The notes below the pieces were generated by a model. That model was not told the DNA's origin, made no database searches, and worked only from the letters and a program-made list of their open reading frames with translations. From positions 21,352-85,351 of the forward strand of contig NW_019775685.1 of the NCBI RefSeq assembly GCF_001039355.2: a DNA stretch of 64,000 nucleotides, written 5' to 3'. Source of the stretch: Lingula anatina (taxonomy: Eukaryota; Brachiopoda; Lingulata; Lingulida; Lingulidae). Below are positions 22,334 through 33,500 of this stretch, piece after piece. A program made the position numbers and the translations under genes. Within the stretch, counting starts at the first letter, position 1, and every line of letters starts with the position of its first letter.

Positions 22334-24908
22334 CCTATCGCATAATCTAATCCTTTATCTTACAGTAATCGTACCGAGGAGTCTGATACCGGAGAAGACG
22401 TAGTATGCCCCCGGGAAGAGGTGGAAACCGGCCCGTGTAACGGTTGCTACTGTGAACGTAAGGACTTTTCCCTATTTCAACATCGGTGATTTATTAAATT
22501 AGCATCAGTGTATTATACATGAAATAATCTAGCTTATATCCATATGTAAATATCTATGTAATAATCATGTCCGCTTATATGTTTACTTATATTTGGTGTT
22601 TTCTTATAGTTAGTTAGAGTTGTGTATCAATAAAGAGCTGAAGCTGTATACTAACATATGCTAGTTGACTATTTGAACACATGTGAGGATGAACTGAGTG
22701 TTTGCCCTTTACCATGGCCAGAAATGTGCAGCATTTACGCGATACGCGAGGGCGCAACAGTAGGGCTTCACGTGACTCAACTAACCAATCACAGCACAAG
22801 AATGACATCGCACACAGACTCTGTGATAAGTGCTCAGCCCATTGTCAAGTAGTGTTAGTTCATGGTAACAAGCGTCTGATATGTGCAGAGAAGTTTATTA
22901 TTATAATATATATTGTTCTTATTGTAACATTATTAAATCTAACTCTGTATCCAAGTAGTAACTATACTGTACCAAGTCAGATACTGATGGTGTACAGAGG
23001 TCATATATTCCAGAATAAGCCATTACCACTGATTTATAACTTTCATTTTTGTTTAATATGTTATTCATGAAAGAGTTCATGAAAGATTATTTTAATTTGT
23101 TAAATCAATATCTTATTCTTTTTTATATTCAAATTATTGAATACTGTGGGTAAAATTGGTCTTCCACTTCTTATTTGCATTTTTCCTTTACTACAAGATT
23201 ATTTTGGAACAGTTGCAGCATTAAAAATTTAAATAAATAGCAATCTGAAAGAAGAATTTTGCATAATTATTAAATGATGATAGGAATTTTGGATTAAGAG
23301 ATTAGTTAAATACTGAGTAGTGATATGGTCAGTCAATTTATGTAGAATCTGATAATATGATTGAAAATACTGATTGAATTCTTGGCCTTGCACTGGGCAG
23401 TTTTACATTTGTGCCAAGTGCTCTTTTTGGACTCCATTGTACAGTGGTAAAAAATCTTCAATTGCCATGAAATTTTTTAATCAGACTCTGTACATGTATG
23501 TTACTGCTATCAGCTGGTGCTATCGGCAACGAATTAATTTCCCTTTGTTTCTGAGTGAATCTACCGTCTAAAATCACTATAGCTGAAAATATTTGCGTTT
23601 TGCTGAGGGTAGTCTAAGCAATATACGGCAAACTTCTTAGTACGTGTGTACAACAGAATTTTTTTAAAAAACCCTAGCGATATTTGGTCAGGAGTTGCTT
23701 GAAGCATAGCACAGCGTTGCTGTCTATCGGCATCAGGCCGTTAGTTTGTTAATTCTCACGAATTACCCACGAATCGCAAACCCATTCATTTTCCTATGGC
23801 AATCTAGCAACTCATTAAAAATGCACGCATGCGCAGTGGGCTAGGCGTGACGTCATGCAGTGAATTTCTGGGGATGGTGTTCCATAGTTATGGCACGTCA
23901 CAATGCGATGCCTTTGAGGTCATGATAATTTTTAAATTCATATTTAGAATTTTTCACTTTCTTGGCCATTGCAAATGGTTCTCTCACTTTATTTTTCCTG
24001 AACAAGGGTACTTTGATATTTGTCGAGCGCGCATGACGCAGAGGGAAGCCATTTTGGTAATGTGCAAATTGACACAATTTGCACATTTAGAATCGTGCAA
24101 AACAGGTGATAATGTACCTATACATGGAGCTAATAGTTTCAAAACTTGTCTTAACCGGAAGCGAAATCCATGTTTTTTCTCGGCAGTTTTTCGGCAGGTT
24201 AAGGTGAGGTGCAAGAGACAAACTGAAACTGGCACTTAAGATAACTTACACCTGTCAGCACATGCTCACCGGTGGATATCAAAGATTTTTTCCCTGTACA
24301 ACACTTGTCACGTTTTAACAGTCTGTCATTTACTCCAGAAAATAAAAATATTATATTTTACAGAATGGAATCTCTGGTATTTGCGCGGCAGCGAGAGACC
24401 CCAATCCCGTTTCCCTTTTGTAGTCGGCCAGTACTACCTGTTGACCGGCCAGTCCATATACCAGCACTACGAATATACGAAAATATCGAACCAGTCCGAA
24501 GAGTACGAGCCAGTGTACCTCCATCACACGGGCTCTATTTGGCTGTTTACCCACATCTACCACAGTAACGTAGGGGTGGTATTTCAGTTTGCCTTTCTCG
24601 ACCAAGGTATTCACGAGCTGACAGGACAGTGGAAGTTCTACGACCCGGACCCTGTTACCACCAGAAACTGGATGGACGATCCTTTCATGAAGCTGATCTG
24701 CATCCCAGGTGATCCATTGAGTGGTTTTCTATGCAGATATACTGCTTTGAAACTTTTTCTGCATATTTTATTAAATGAATATATTTACTTTTTATTTCAG
24801 TTCTATAGCTTTGTGACAGATAAAGAAAATATTTAGATTTTCATTTTAAAATGGCACTGAGACGTATACCCATAACAATATTTGCTTAGTATCAGATACA
24901 TTCGAGCC

Positions 24909-24952
<44 letters not shown>

Positions 24953-25232
24953 ACACACACACACACATAAAATAATCTGCTATCCTAAATAAAACCGTCT
25001 ATTTCTAGAGAATCACTGTATCAAGCCGGAGCCCTACAACATCAAGAACGCAGTCACGTATGACGTGGGGAACCAGGTAGCGTATATGACAAACGACACC
25101 ATCACCTACACCTGTGACACCGGCTTTCTTTTCTCTAACGGCGAGCATCAGGCCACCATCATGTGCAACGACCAGGCGAAGTGGAATAATTCGGGACTGG
25201 AATGCGTCTCTGTCGACCTCATCGTCGTTTAG
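15032..25232 (+). CDS. Gene 2: type II TM protein, FZ-LDLa-TSP1x3-orphan domain-CCP
   Basis: Predicted 638-aa type II membrane protein. Exons: 15032-15082, 15352-15637, 15956-16068, 17097-17271, 18094-18183, 18801-18911, 19286-19450, 20555-20740, 21428-21506, 22366-22457, 24364-24708, 25009-25232. Borders are GT/AG, phases agree, and the total is 1917 nt. Order: acidic cytoplasmic N-terminus (1-87), TM (about 88-110), Frizzled cysteine-rich domain (about 120-238), LDLa (239-275), TSP1 x3 (276-449), unrecognised domain shared with gene 1 (450-564), CCP (565-638). The N-terminal half resembles corin (TM, FZ, LDLa), but no trypsin-like protease is encoded. FZ and LDLa domains usually bind ligands, so a surface binding role is inferred. 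The stop follows nine residues after the last CCP cysteine. Confidence 0.85.
15956..18183 (+). CDS. Gene 2 exons 3-5: Frizzled cysteine-rich domain
   Basis: Exons 15956-16068, 17097-17271 and 18094-18183. Diagnostic text: YECQAFESNVCPHVRYR, MPNYFGHKT, then LLEFMCNILLPRCD, TPCGTVCEDVMADC and SSFSCKMF. The MPNxxGH and FMCxxxxPxCD blocks are characteristic of FZ domains and the spacing suits the corin/FZ family. Nine cysteines are visible, so one of the ten common in Frizzled receptors is not evident. Confidence 0.9.
18801..18911 (+). CDS. Gene 2 exon 6: LDL-receptor class A domain
   Basis: A 111-nt phase 1-1 exon ends with FFRCDGIVDCQDGEDERGC, which carries the calcium-cage acidic residues of LDLa. 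Only five cysteines are present; the first canonical cysteine (before F-x-C) is missing from this exon. The N-terminal hairpin of the domain is therefore shortened. Confidence 0.85.
19286..22457 (+). CDS. Gene 2 exons 7-10: three TSP1 domains
   Basis: Exon 7 (19286-19450): FGLWSQWGSCSVTCGQGQ, a standard TSP1. Exon 8 (20555-20740): GYWTAWGDCSTSCGPG, then an unusual charged stretch (EEREEREK) with only three cysteines in the whole exon, so this repeat is degenerate. Exons 9 (21428-21506) and 10 (22366-22457): RRWATWSNWVECSTSCGAG, then VVCPRE and PCNGCYC. The intron position inside the third repeat matches the one in the second TSP1 of gene 1. Confidence 0.87.
19821..19840. repeat. (TA)n microsatellite
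   Basis: A short uninterrupted TA run is visible in intron 7 of gene 2. Confidence 0.7.
19987..20554. repeat. 38-bp minisatellite, 15 copies, ending at a splice acceptor
   Basis: The unit begins ACATGTATAGGTTTAGCCAT and ends with TGTGTATATATGG. Fourteen full copies start every 38 bases from 19987 to 20481 and look identical by eye. A fifteenth (20519-20554) changes from TATATATGG to TATATAG, and that AG is the acceptor of gene 2 exon 8. The array replaces the usual polypyrimidine tract. Confidence 0.95.
22190..22332. repeat. CA and CT microsatellites in gene 2 intron 9
   Basis: A (CA)n tract at about 22194-22226, (CT)n at about 22262-22292 and (CA)n at about 22293-22332. The last tract ends about 35 nt before the exon 10 acceptor at 22366. 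Confidence 0.9.
24364..24708 (+). CDS. Gene 2 exon 11: unrecognised domain shared with gene 1
   Basis: A 345-nt phase 1-1 exon encodes residues 450-564. Landmarks: NLWYLRGS, QYYLLTGQSIY, VYLHHTGSIW, LTGQWKFYD, NWMDDPFMKLICIPG. It aligns end to end with the gene 1 exon at 6892-7212 but is about eight codons longer. Conservation is concentrated in the YLxHTG, L(T/S)GxWxxY and DDxFxL(I/V)CIPG blocks, and the rest has diverged strongly. The domain identity is unknown to me. Confidence 0.85.
24911..24966. repeat. CT/CA microsatellite
   Basis: A (CT)n run followed by (CA)n in gene 2 intron 11, ending about 40 nt before the last exon. Confidence 0.9.
25009..25232 (+). CDS. Gene 2 last exon: CCP/sushi domain and stop
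   Basis: ENHCIKPEPYNIKN, TYTCDTGFLFSNG, IMCNDQAKWNNSGLEC, then SVDLIVV and TAG at 25230-25232. It has four CCP cysteines and a strong match to the first CCP of gene 1. The Ser/Thr stalk, extra CCPs and C-terminal TM of gene 1 have no counterpart here. That fits an N-terminal membrane anchor. Confidence 0.87.
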
Positions 25233-28200
25233 AGCGATACCGGTGGCCGACACCTTATTCCATTGTTGTCGTAATCAGGCATTTTGTCCTTGTATGCCAA
25301 CTGTTTCTACCCCGACTTAAATCTACTGCGATTCAACATTTACGGAATGATCGGACGCAGGTGCACTATACGCATTTTACCTGTACATATTTAGACAGCA
25401 AAGGAAACCATTGGCAAGCCAGACAACGCAGCATTGCTGCAATCAGACGTAATGTTACGTGTTAGGTTGTTATTCGTCTTGTATTGCTGGAGAATCATTG
25501 AAAGCGTAATAAGCCTTTAATAATGAAAGAAATGGCTAGCGTTAGATATGAATCTAATATTTTCTTTTCAAAGGTGCGTGAAGAGGCGCTGGTGATGGCG
25601 CATCCAGTATAGTGTCAGAACATTGGTAAAAGTATATACTTTAGCATTGTGGTATGCTACAGAAGACAGCATTAAGGGGCAGCGAACTGCAATTCTGTTC
25701 GAACTTAACGGGGCTGGATACTCAGTGATTTATTTCCTTATTAGCTTAGATATAGTGGAAGTAAGCACAGTCACGTCGTGAGATAATACATTTCAAAGAT
25801 ACAGGTACATCAGGGTGAATTTCCTTATCCAAACTGATGATGAAACAGAGGCAGCTATCAACTCCCAGGAAAAAAGCTATTTTACCAGGTGTAGACCTTC
25901 ATAAAGTATGGAACCCCCATAAACTTTTTACTAGACAGTTAATATGCCCACTGCGGTGACACAGAAACGCTATTACTATCCCAGAAACAGATTTTGAGAT
26001 TTTATTGCATTATTTGCTCATACATGGAATCACTTTGCCTATAATGTTCAGATAGTGTGTTACTCCTCGAGTTTTATGTTTATCATGATTGAACAAAAAG
26101 TGTTAGACCAAATGCCTTATTGATTTGGCGAATAAAATGATAATTAAAACAAGTTTAAGTTTTTTCAAAGAAAGAAAGAAGCACAATATTATGTTACGAA
26201 TAAGTAAACATCACTGTTTTATTGATCAAAGTGAATAAGTTACCCTATTTATTGGTTTTAGTTATATGTTATTGAATAAATCATTATTCCACTTGATGTT
26301 AATGAACTTATTAATTCAAGTGCTTCAAGAATGAATAGTTACGACAATGGCATTTGTACACGCCGAAACACACTGGGGAAAACCGGCTGAGTCCATATTG
26401 AAAAATTAAAGAGACGTACTAATACAAATATTTAAAATGTGCTCATTGAGTTAAGGGGTCTATAGTTCTGTAGTTGTTTTAGTTTGTGCCCTTCCACGTG
26501 ACCAGTACCTATAGTTTCCTGACTGGCTGTCTACTGTTAGTCACCATAAACCAGGAGGTACCTTTTCCTTTATACAGGTGTCACACTTTCCCGACAATGA
26601 CACCAAATGCGCACCCGACAAAGGAAATGGTCGAATTCAGTCCTGGTGATAAAAATACCGAGGCAATTGTGAGGGCATTTGAAGCCAGCGGATGACAGCC
26701 GGTGGAGTATTTATGGAGAGACAAACACCAGATGATAAGATCGAGGTTGTTTATCATTTTTTATTCTTATTTATCCTTTTCCTGATACTTTTAATTCTTA
26801 ATAAAACCGACTTTTCTATTTCAGTTTGGTAAAGACGTATACAGAAAATGAATGGAAATACAGGGGAATTTTGACATTGTACTGGAAAAGTATATAGCCC
26901 TATTTTAATTAAGTTTATTTGGCTGATGTATTGGCTAAAAGTAACAGAAATTCATCTCTTTTTGTTGTTAATTTTCAAATTGCGTGTACGAGAATGCAGC
27001 TGAGTTCGATGCCTGGAAGCAGGACAAAAACGTGTATAGAACAAGTATAATTACTTTTCAGGCAACGTTTTGTAAATAGTCAAATGTTTGTTAATAATTC
27101 ATAAATTCAGTTCTAATCGCCTGGCAATAAAACGATAAAACACCACCCTTTACGCGACTTATAACTAGATACATGTACATGTACTTTGTCGTCCTCCATT
27201 TGAACTTTAAACCGCAATGCTCATAAAATGAATCACCTGCTTATTTCACGTTTATATTCACATGGGATAGATCATCAAGGACTTCGACATTAGGTAGCTA
27301 TTGTTGTTGTTGTTGTTAAAGATTTTTTATGTCGTACCACATGTAGTACATGTATTACTGGTAGAATGTCAAATGCTAACCTGGCGTTCCCTGTACGGCT
27401 TGACACAGGACATTGAATAGATATCAATTTAAACAATGCAGCGTCCTCGAGGAGGCCGTGTGAAAACAGAACTCAAATCAAGTAGTGGCTTAATGAGCGC
27501 TGTGTCAACCCGTCCATCGTGTCGAAAATACTTAATTATCCAGTTTCTTCAACGAGGAATTAATGGAACGGATTAAAACGCGCGGCGCATGCTATTTCTG
27601 TATTCAGAGGATGCATTCGCTGATGCGTGTACTGCAGAACAAGACACTGCAAGATATGTTTAACTTCTGTCTATTAACAATACACTCCGTCCATCAAACC
27701 ATTTTACGACCACGAAATGGCTCAATCCTCGAGAGACTTGAAAGGTTTTACCGAGTGATTCACAAATGTTATGGGATTGATCAAAAATTCATAGCTTTCA
27801 TTTAATAGACGTTCCAGGCATTTTTCTTCACACACAATGTTGAATTGCTTAGATCTGGGCTCAGTTTGTTGAAAGTGGTAGTCTTTCACTTCGTTTTAGA
27901 TAAATTGAACGGCGTAGCGGTAAAGTTGCTGTCAGAACAACCAAAAGCCGCAAAATCTACGAATTACCTTATGAAATACGGACACTTTTAACAGGGGAAA
28001 CCTAATCCGGGACATCTGAAAAACGGACAAGAAATACATGCACCGATATTCTGACCGGAAGCACAGCACAAAAGATTTAAGGCGAAAAAAGATGCAACAC
28101 GGGGAAAAATATGTTATGTAAGAAAAACGATATAACAGATATAACGTACACGTACAATATTATTTACGACAACGCACAAACGGAATCACCATAGAAGGAA

Positions 28201-28241
28201 AAAGCTGACTGATACAAGCACATTGAAGAAAGTCACTTCCA
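25233..28241. other. 3' flank of gene 2 and 5' flank of GPCR 1
   Basis: AT-rich sequence with a canonical AATAAA at 26131-26136, a plausible polyadenylation signal for gene 2. Only short open frames are present. A (TTG)n tract lies near 27300. Nothing else is supported. Confidence 0.5.
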
Positions 28242-29345
28242 GTGACAATGATTTGTGAAAACAACCCGGACCTTGTCTTCTTCAAGGAAACTGAGCAGAC
28301 TCTGTTCAGTTATATCTTTTCTTTTTATTGCATCGGAACAGTGGCCGTAGCTGGGATAATCGGCAACATTCTATCCATCGTGGTCCTCTCCAGGGATAAG
28401 TCAGAGGCCCACTTAAAGCACCTGCTTCGCGGTCTAGCTCTAGTTGACTGCGTCTTTTTAATCTTCGTGTTGCCGACAAGTGTCCTCCCCAATGGCTACC
28501 CACACATTCGAGGTCTGGAGGAATACTACTTCTTCGTGTACCCCTTCTTACTGATCTGGCTGCTCCCGCTAATGTACGCCGGGCAAACGGCGTCAGTGTG
28601 GATGGTGGTGATGGTAACGGTAGACCGTTACTTTGCCGTCTGTCGTCCCTTCAGTAAATTTAGGTTCAGCGCAAAGCGTGCTGCTCATGTTCCCTGGGTC
28701 GTTTTCCTTGCGGCCGTCATTTACAATATTCCACGGTTCTTTGAACGGTACATAACTGACGTCACGTATGACATCCCGACCTGTGGAAACGTCACGTTCT
28801 ACCGCGTGCTGTCGACAGAACTTGACACGAGCTTTTATTACAAGTTAATTTACAAGGTCATTCTATACTTTGCTGTTATTCTTGTAGGACCTTTGACTAC
28901 GTTAACAGTGCTCAACACACTTTTAGTGCTAGCTGTCAGGAAGAATAGAAAAACACGCAAGGAGGTTCTCGGGATTTCGTCATACTCTAAGAGAGATGAC
29001 GTCACAGTTATGCTTATCAGTGTCGTTTTTGTTTTCATCATATGTCAGCTTCCTGACGTCACTGGGCAGATAAGCACGATCACAGAAAATGAGCAGTCCG
29101 ATGAAGTCAAAATCGCATTTTCTTACATTTTACACGCGACAAATGGCCTTCTCGTGATCAATTCTTCGGCGAACTTCTTTATTTATTGTATGTTTGGAAG
29201 ACGGTTTCGCAAACTGGCAACCACAGTGTTGTGTCGATGCAGTGTCACGGTGGAAGACGTGAATTCCAGTAGATTCTCAAGGAAAAGCACAATTTCGTGT
29301 AACAACGGTAACAGAAGCATTCAGACCATTTCTAGCCGCGTATGA
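28242..29345 (+). CDS. FMRFamide-receptor-like class A GPCR
   Basis: Intronless 367-aa seven-transmembrane receptor. TM1 contains IIGNILSIVVL (Asn42), TM2 LALVDCVFLIF, TM3 ends TVDRYFAVCRPF (DRY at 128-130), TM6 has FIICQLPD, and TM7 ends SSANFFIYCMFGRRFR (NFFIY near 311) in place of NPxxY. The block YPFLLIWLLPLMYAGQTASVW before DRY resembles the FMRFamide/myosuppressin-type receptor group (YPxxxP, QTxSV). The Cys usual at the top of TM3 is absent. N-x-T glycosylation is visible in extracellular loop 2 (CGNVT). The Ser/Arg-rich C-tail offers phosphorylation sites. The likely ligand is an RFamide-type neuropeptide, inferred from family only. The start is the first ATG of the open frame, 16 residues before a predicted TM1. 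Confidence 0.85.
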   Translation: MTMICENNPDLVFFKETEQTLFSYIFSFYCIGTVAVAGIIGNILSIVVLSRDKSEAHLKHLLRGLALVDCVFLIFVLPTSVLPNGYPHIRGLEEYYFFVYPFLLIWLLPLMYAGQTASVWMVVMVTVDRYFAVCRPFSKFRFSAKRAAHVPWVVFLAAVIYNIPRFFERYITDVTYDIPTCGNVTFYRVLSTELDTSFYYKLIYKVILYFAVILVGPLTTLTVLNTLLVLAVRKNRKTRKEVLGISSYSKRDDVTVMLISVVFVFIICQLPDVTGQISTITENEQSDEVKIAFSYILHATNGLLVINSSANFFIYCMFGRRFRKLATTVLCRCSVTVEDVNSSRFSRKSTISCNNGNRSIQTISSRV

Positions 29346-30040
29346 AGACAATGACAGGAACTTTCTGTGTAATCTTTTTCATGTACAACTTGGGTTGATT
29401 TGTTTGAATCTACCACAAAATGTGGTGCATCGTTGTAAAGACGGCAACAAACTATAAATCAACTGGCTTTGTCTTATGATTATGAAGAAAAAAAGAAAAT
29501 TATAATGAAAAATAGTATTTTATTTAAAACAACAGTGCTCGTATAATGCCTCGTCACAAGGTGGCGATTCGCGTAACTTATAAGTTCTTGCATAATATCA
29601 GATGTGTTTTCCTTTATTTTGAATTTATATGAGGTAAACAGGAATGAATATATTTTAGTGCGTTTGTAGTGAAGAGGAAGGTTCAATTTCATGTGAAAGT
29701 CGCAGTTTACAGACAACCGCTGTGTAATTGTATACGGTACACATACTATATTTTGGTTGGAAAAGAAAGGAAGACACTAGAGTCCATTAACTGATGTATT
29801 CACACATTTAAAGTACCTGCAATTTATACATGTAAATAATTTATATTTGTATAAATGGACACTTATACTCCACCGTAGGCCCATTTATTTGCCCTTGTTT
29901 ATTGTTGCAATGAAAACTTTTGTCCTGGTGTACTCCTTTGCCGTTTTAGTGTTCACCATTCCGTCCAGATAGAATAATAATCGTGACAATTATAAACTTT
30001 TGTTTGTCAGTCTATTTCACATGATTAGTGTCAAGAGTAA
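29346..30040. other. Region between convergent GPCR 1 and gene A
   Basis: About 700 bp between the ends of two convergently transcribed genes. It contains minus-strand AATAAA hexamers (TTTATT on + at about 29884 and 29898) suitable for gene A. No further gene seen. Confidence 0.5.
29884..29903 (-). terminator. Candidate polyadenylation signals of gene A
   Basis: Two TTTATT hexamers (AATAAA on the minus strand) lie 140-160 nt past the gene A stop codon. Confidence 0.4.
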
Positions 30041-30512
30041 TCAGTCAGCTTCAATCACGAATTTCCGAAATTCATTGCTGAATTTTAGTGATTGTCTGCG
30101 ATGCTTAACATCCAACACAGGCCTGCTTGAAACTACCGGCAAAGATAGATCCTTAGCTGCTGTCGAGGTAGATGCTCCCATTTCTTTTACTTTTAACAAA
30201 GACTCAGGGTTTGATCTAATCCCAAACGTCCTGGGCGCTGAGATATCAGGTAATTCCTCCTTGTTGGACTCTCCTATCGGCCGGAGAGACGACCCGGGCC
30301 GAGATGGCGCTGCAGGACTGCGCGAACGTGCAACCATGCTTGAAAGTCTGTAGGCGCTATTTTGGTCGTCTGCCACAGTTTTGCCACTTTGGGGGTTATC
30401 GCTGTAATTGATCACGTCTACGCGACTGAGAAACGAGGTAGTTCTCCGCGAAAGCTTTGTTAGTTTTTTTCGCCATTTTGTTTTGTACTGCTTGTGACTT
30501 GACATAAGCTCT
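30041..30512 (-). CDS. Gene A last exon: Ser/Arg-rich C-terminal tail
   Basis: It starts with (R)ELMSSHKQYKTKWRKKL and runs about 155 residues through a basic, Ser- and Pro-rich low-complexity segment (MVARSRSPAAPSRPGSSLR) to a stop at 30041-30043. The first ELM residues match the start of the last exon of gene B (GELMFGSK); the remainder is unrelated and three times longer. Confidence 0.82.
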
Positions 30513-33500
30513 CTAGAACAAAAAATGAAATTTTCAGTGATACATAAATGTGCCAGTGTCCTAGTAATTTGTGACAGAAGAAAAAAATCCGTTCATACCT
30601 GGTTTGACTTATTATTTTCTTAAAAATAAAAGTCAAATTTACTTAACAATTTTTAATGCTAGGGAGTGTCCTGCACAAATCTCCTACCTATAATCAATCT
30701 CTCCGTTGTCATTGGTGTCTATCTCTGCCAGAAGTTCGTCAAGCTGCGCCTCACTGAACGGTATTCCAGCCATCTAAGTATAATATAACATACATGTAGG
30801 GGTGTGTGCTTCTGTTTTCAAAGTTTAAAGGAAGCAAATCGTTGTGAGCGTAGTGACCTTTGATCGTGACCTTTGATCGTGAAATTTTGCTATGGAATTA
30901 CCTGCATGTGTTTCTCTAATGAAGCTGTATGTGGTATATATTTACGTTGGATGTGTGAACACATAAACAGCAAAACTGTAACAAGCCTTAAAGGACAAGC
31001 TTTGAAGTACTAAAACTTTCCTTCAATGTCGTCTTTCAAATAAAGGTCAAGAGACAAACAGTTTCAAACTATAAAAGCTGTTTACACGATCATAATTTTC
31101 ACTTATAGTCAGGCAAAGTAATCTTTATGTAGTAAGGAGTAGTAAATCAAATACTGAAACTCGCATGTAAATTGACTGCTCTCTTCGAGAAGAAAGTCTC
31201 TCAGTTTACCCGTATCCCTTTCCTAAACTCCTCCGGCGTGATGGCCCAATCTTTGTTGTGGTCAAACTGCGAGAAGAGATCGGTCATCCTCAGACCACTG
31301 TCCCTCACATACATCTGGAGTAGAAACATGGGGTCCACGTGGAAGGCGTCTCTGTCGGCCCAGCGTTTGGCAAACACGTCCTCGGAACGCACGAATTCAC
31401 CGTGGATCACCTTGAAAGACGGGCGCGTGACTCGCAGTTCCTCCTTCAGCGTTAGGAATCGGTAACTTACGGGTATATTCTAAGAGGGAAAATATTGAAT
31501 TTAATAAATTTATATCGGCTAAAAGTTTTTTTAAATTATAATTCCACTGAACAAGAAAGAAATGTAGCTGCATAATTCGATTATTTTGAAAGAACATCGT
31601 CAATTATCATATTAGGAAACCTTCAATTCTTATTTATTAAATTATCTACTTTATGTCATCGAAAGTCGACTTCATGCTACTGTGTGATATTGCATCTTGC
31701 ATCTTGTATCTTGCACATCATTCTCAAAGGCATAACAACTGTTTATTTTGGCCAAAAAATTTATTTTTCTGGGGTAAAGGACAATTTTCCCATACTTACC
31801 AATGATTAATGAATCCATTCCCGCATTGTCCCTGGTTTTTTAATAAAAAGTTCAGTTTTTTGTAATATTCTCTTAAAGCAATAATAACTCTTCCTTTGAG
31901 ATTCAAAATTCCGCAAGAAATACATTGTAAACAACGCCTGGAAATATATTCTATTGCATTTCCCACTAAAACGACTGTTATTGTAGTAAAACTAAAATCT
32001 GTGCTTGTCACTTGGGCTTTCGATGCCTTTCTTCGCGGTCGACAAGTGCATCCGTTGCCAATGACATTTAGGTGTCACGCGGATTCTCGCGTTCATTCGA
32101 GACCAAAATAACATGGCGGGAAACCCTCAGACGTAAGTTGCGAGTTTTTGTACAGTGCGTCGGATAACGAAAAGCCCAGAAATGCACACAGTGTAGATAT
32201 AAATGCATTTTGAGCAAAAAGACGAATATATCTTATGAATCTTATAATATTGTTATATAGTGTTGTTGTTGTCTGCTTTTCCCGCGGTTTTAAGTAGGTC
32301 ACCAGAAACTGTCGCTCGATACGAGAGGGCTCCGTCAGTTAAAATCTCTTAAGAGATTTTAACAAAAAACGTACGTTTATGAAAAAAACCCTGGATTAAC
32401 TTTGAATGCAGGAATGGGGTCGTTGACCATTGGTAAGTACGGGAAAATTGCCGTTTTTTCCAGGAAAATCGTACTTTTGGCCAAAACGAAGAGTTATTAT
32501 GACTTTCAGATATTATTACAGAGTGTAGCCATTTATGGAGGTCATGTGATGTGATGGCAAGCACAAACTTCAGAATAAATGCGTTCTACGCCGTTTTGGT
32601 GGTAATATAGTATTTATTATATTTCTATGAGTTGTTTGCAATGTATTAATAGTGAAATATGGATATCCTACGAACAGTTGTTATCCCTTTAATGTTTTTT
32701 TCAAAAGCTTGTTTAGATATTTGCTGGAATTATAGTCCCTCCTATACTAAGTTTGACCATGACTTCTACAATCAAAAATTCTTCCATTTGACAAACAAAT
32801 GGAAATGTCATTACCAGCCGAAGCACATGGTTTAATATTGCCTTCATTATAAAATCGTACAATCGTAAAATTTATTTTTTAAAATTACATATTAAAGACA
32901 GACCTTCAGTTCTAGATACCGAATGGCCACAGACGGGTTGTTCCTGAGAAGACTAAGAAGAAACCAGGCGCCTGCGGTCGTTAAAGGATTAAAGCTCAGC
33001 TGAAAAAAAGGAAAAAAACGCATTAACGACGTTTGCACGAGTTCGATTGTGTGACAAACTAAAACCACTGGTGCAGGGTTAGCCTCTCGGCTTCTTACAC
33101 GCTTTCCAACGCGTGGTCCCTGCAGGTGCACAGTAATTAAATCTCAGCCCCATTCGACCAGACGTGGGGAGAGTCCATTACAGAGGCGTAGAGATCATTA
33201 CAGGATTAAGCGGCTTTCCTTTTATAAAGGGTCCTCCATATTTTAGCCGTAGACCAGTTGATAGCCGTACCTTATATTCTGACTGGCTCCCAATACTAGT
33301 AAAGCTGTCAGAATGATACATAATGAACCTTTTTCGGGTTTGGAAGTAAACAGTTTAGGCATTCGGGATTAGTTACAGGATTTTGGTCAATACATGGTTG
33401 AGATTGCAAAAATAAATAAATAGATAAATATACAGATAGCAATGGTAAGCAAATCTTAGTTGTTTGTCTTAAACACTGCCAAACAGTGACATTTAAGAAA

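Noticed and set aside
15032-25232. Gene 2 as an active corin-type protease
   Set aside because: No His-Asp-Ser catalytic motifs or trypsin-like exons follow the FZ-LDLa head.
26486-26695. Open frame after gene 2, considered as a further exon
   Set aside because: The gene 2 frame already stops at 25232, and the segment shows no CCP, stalk or TM features.
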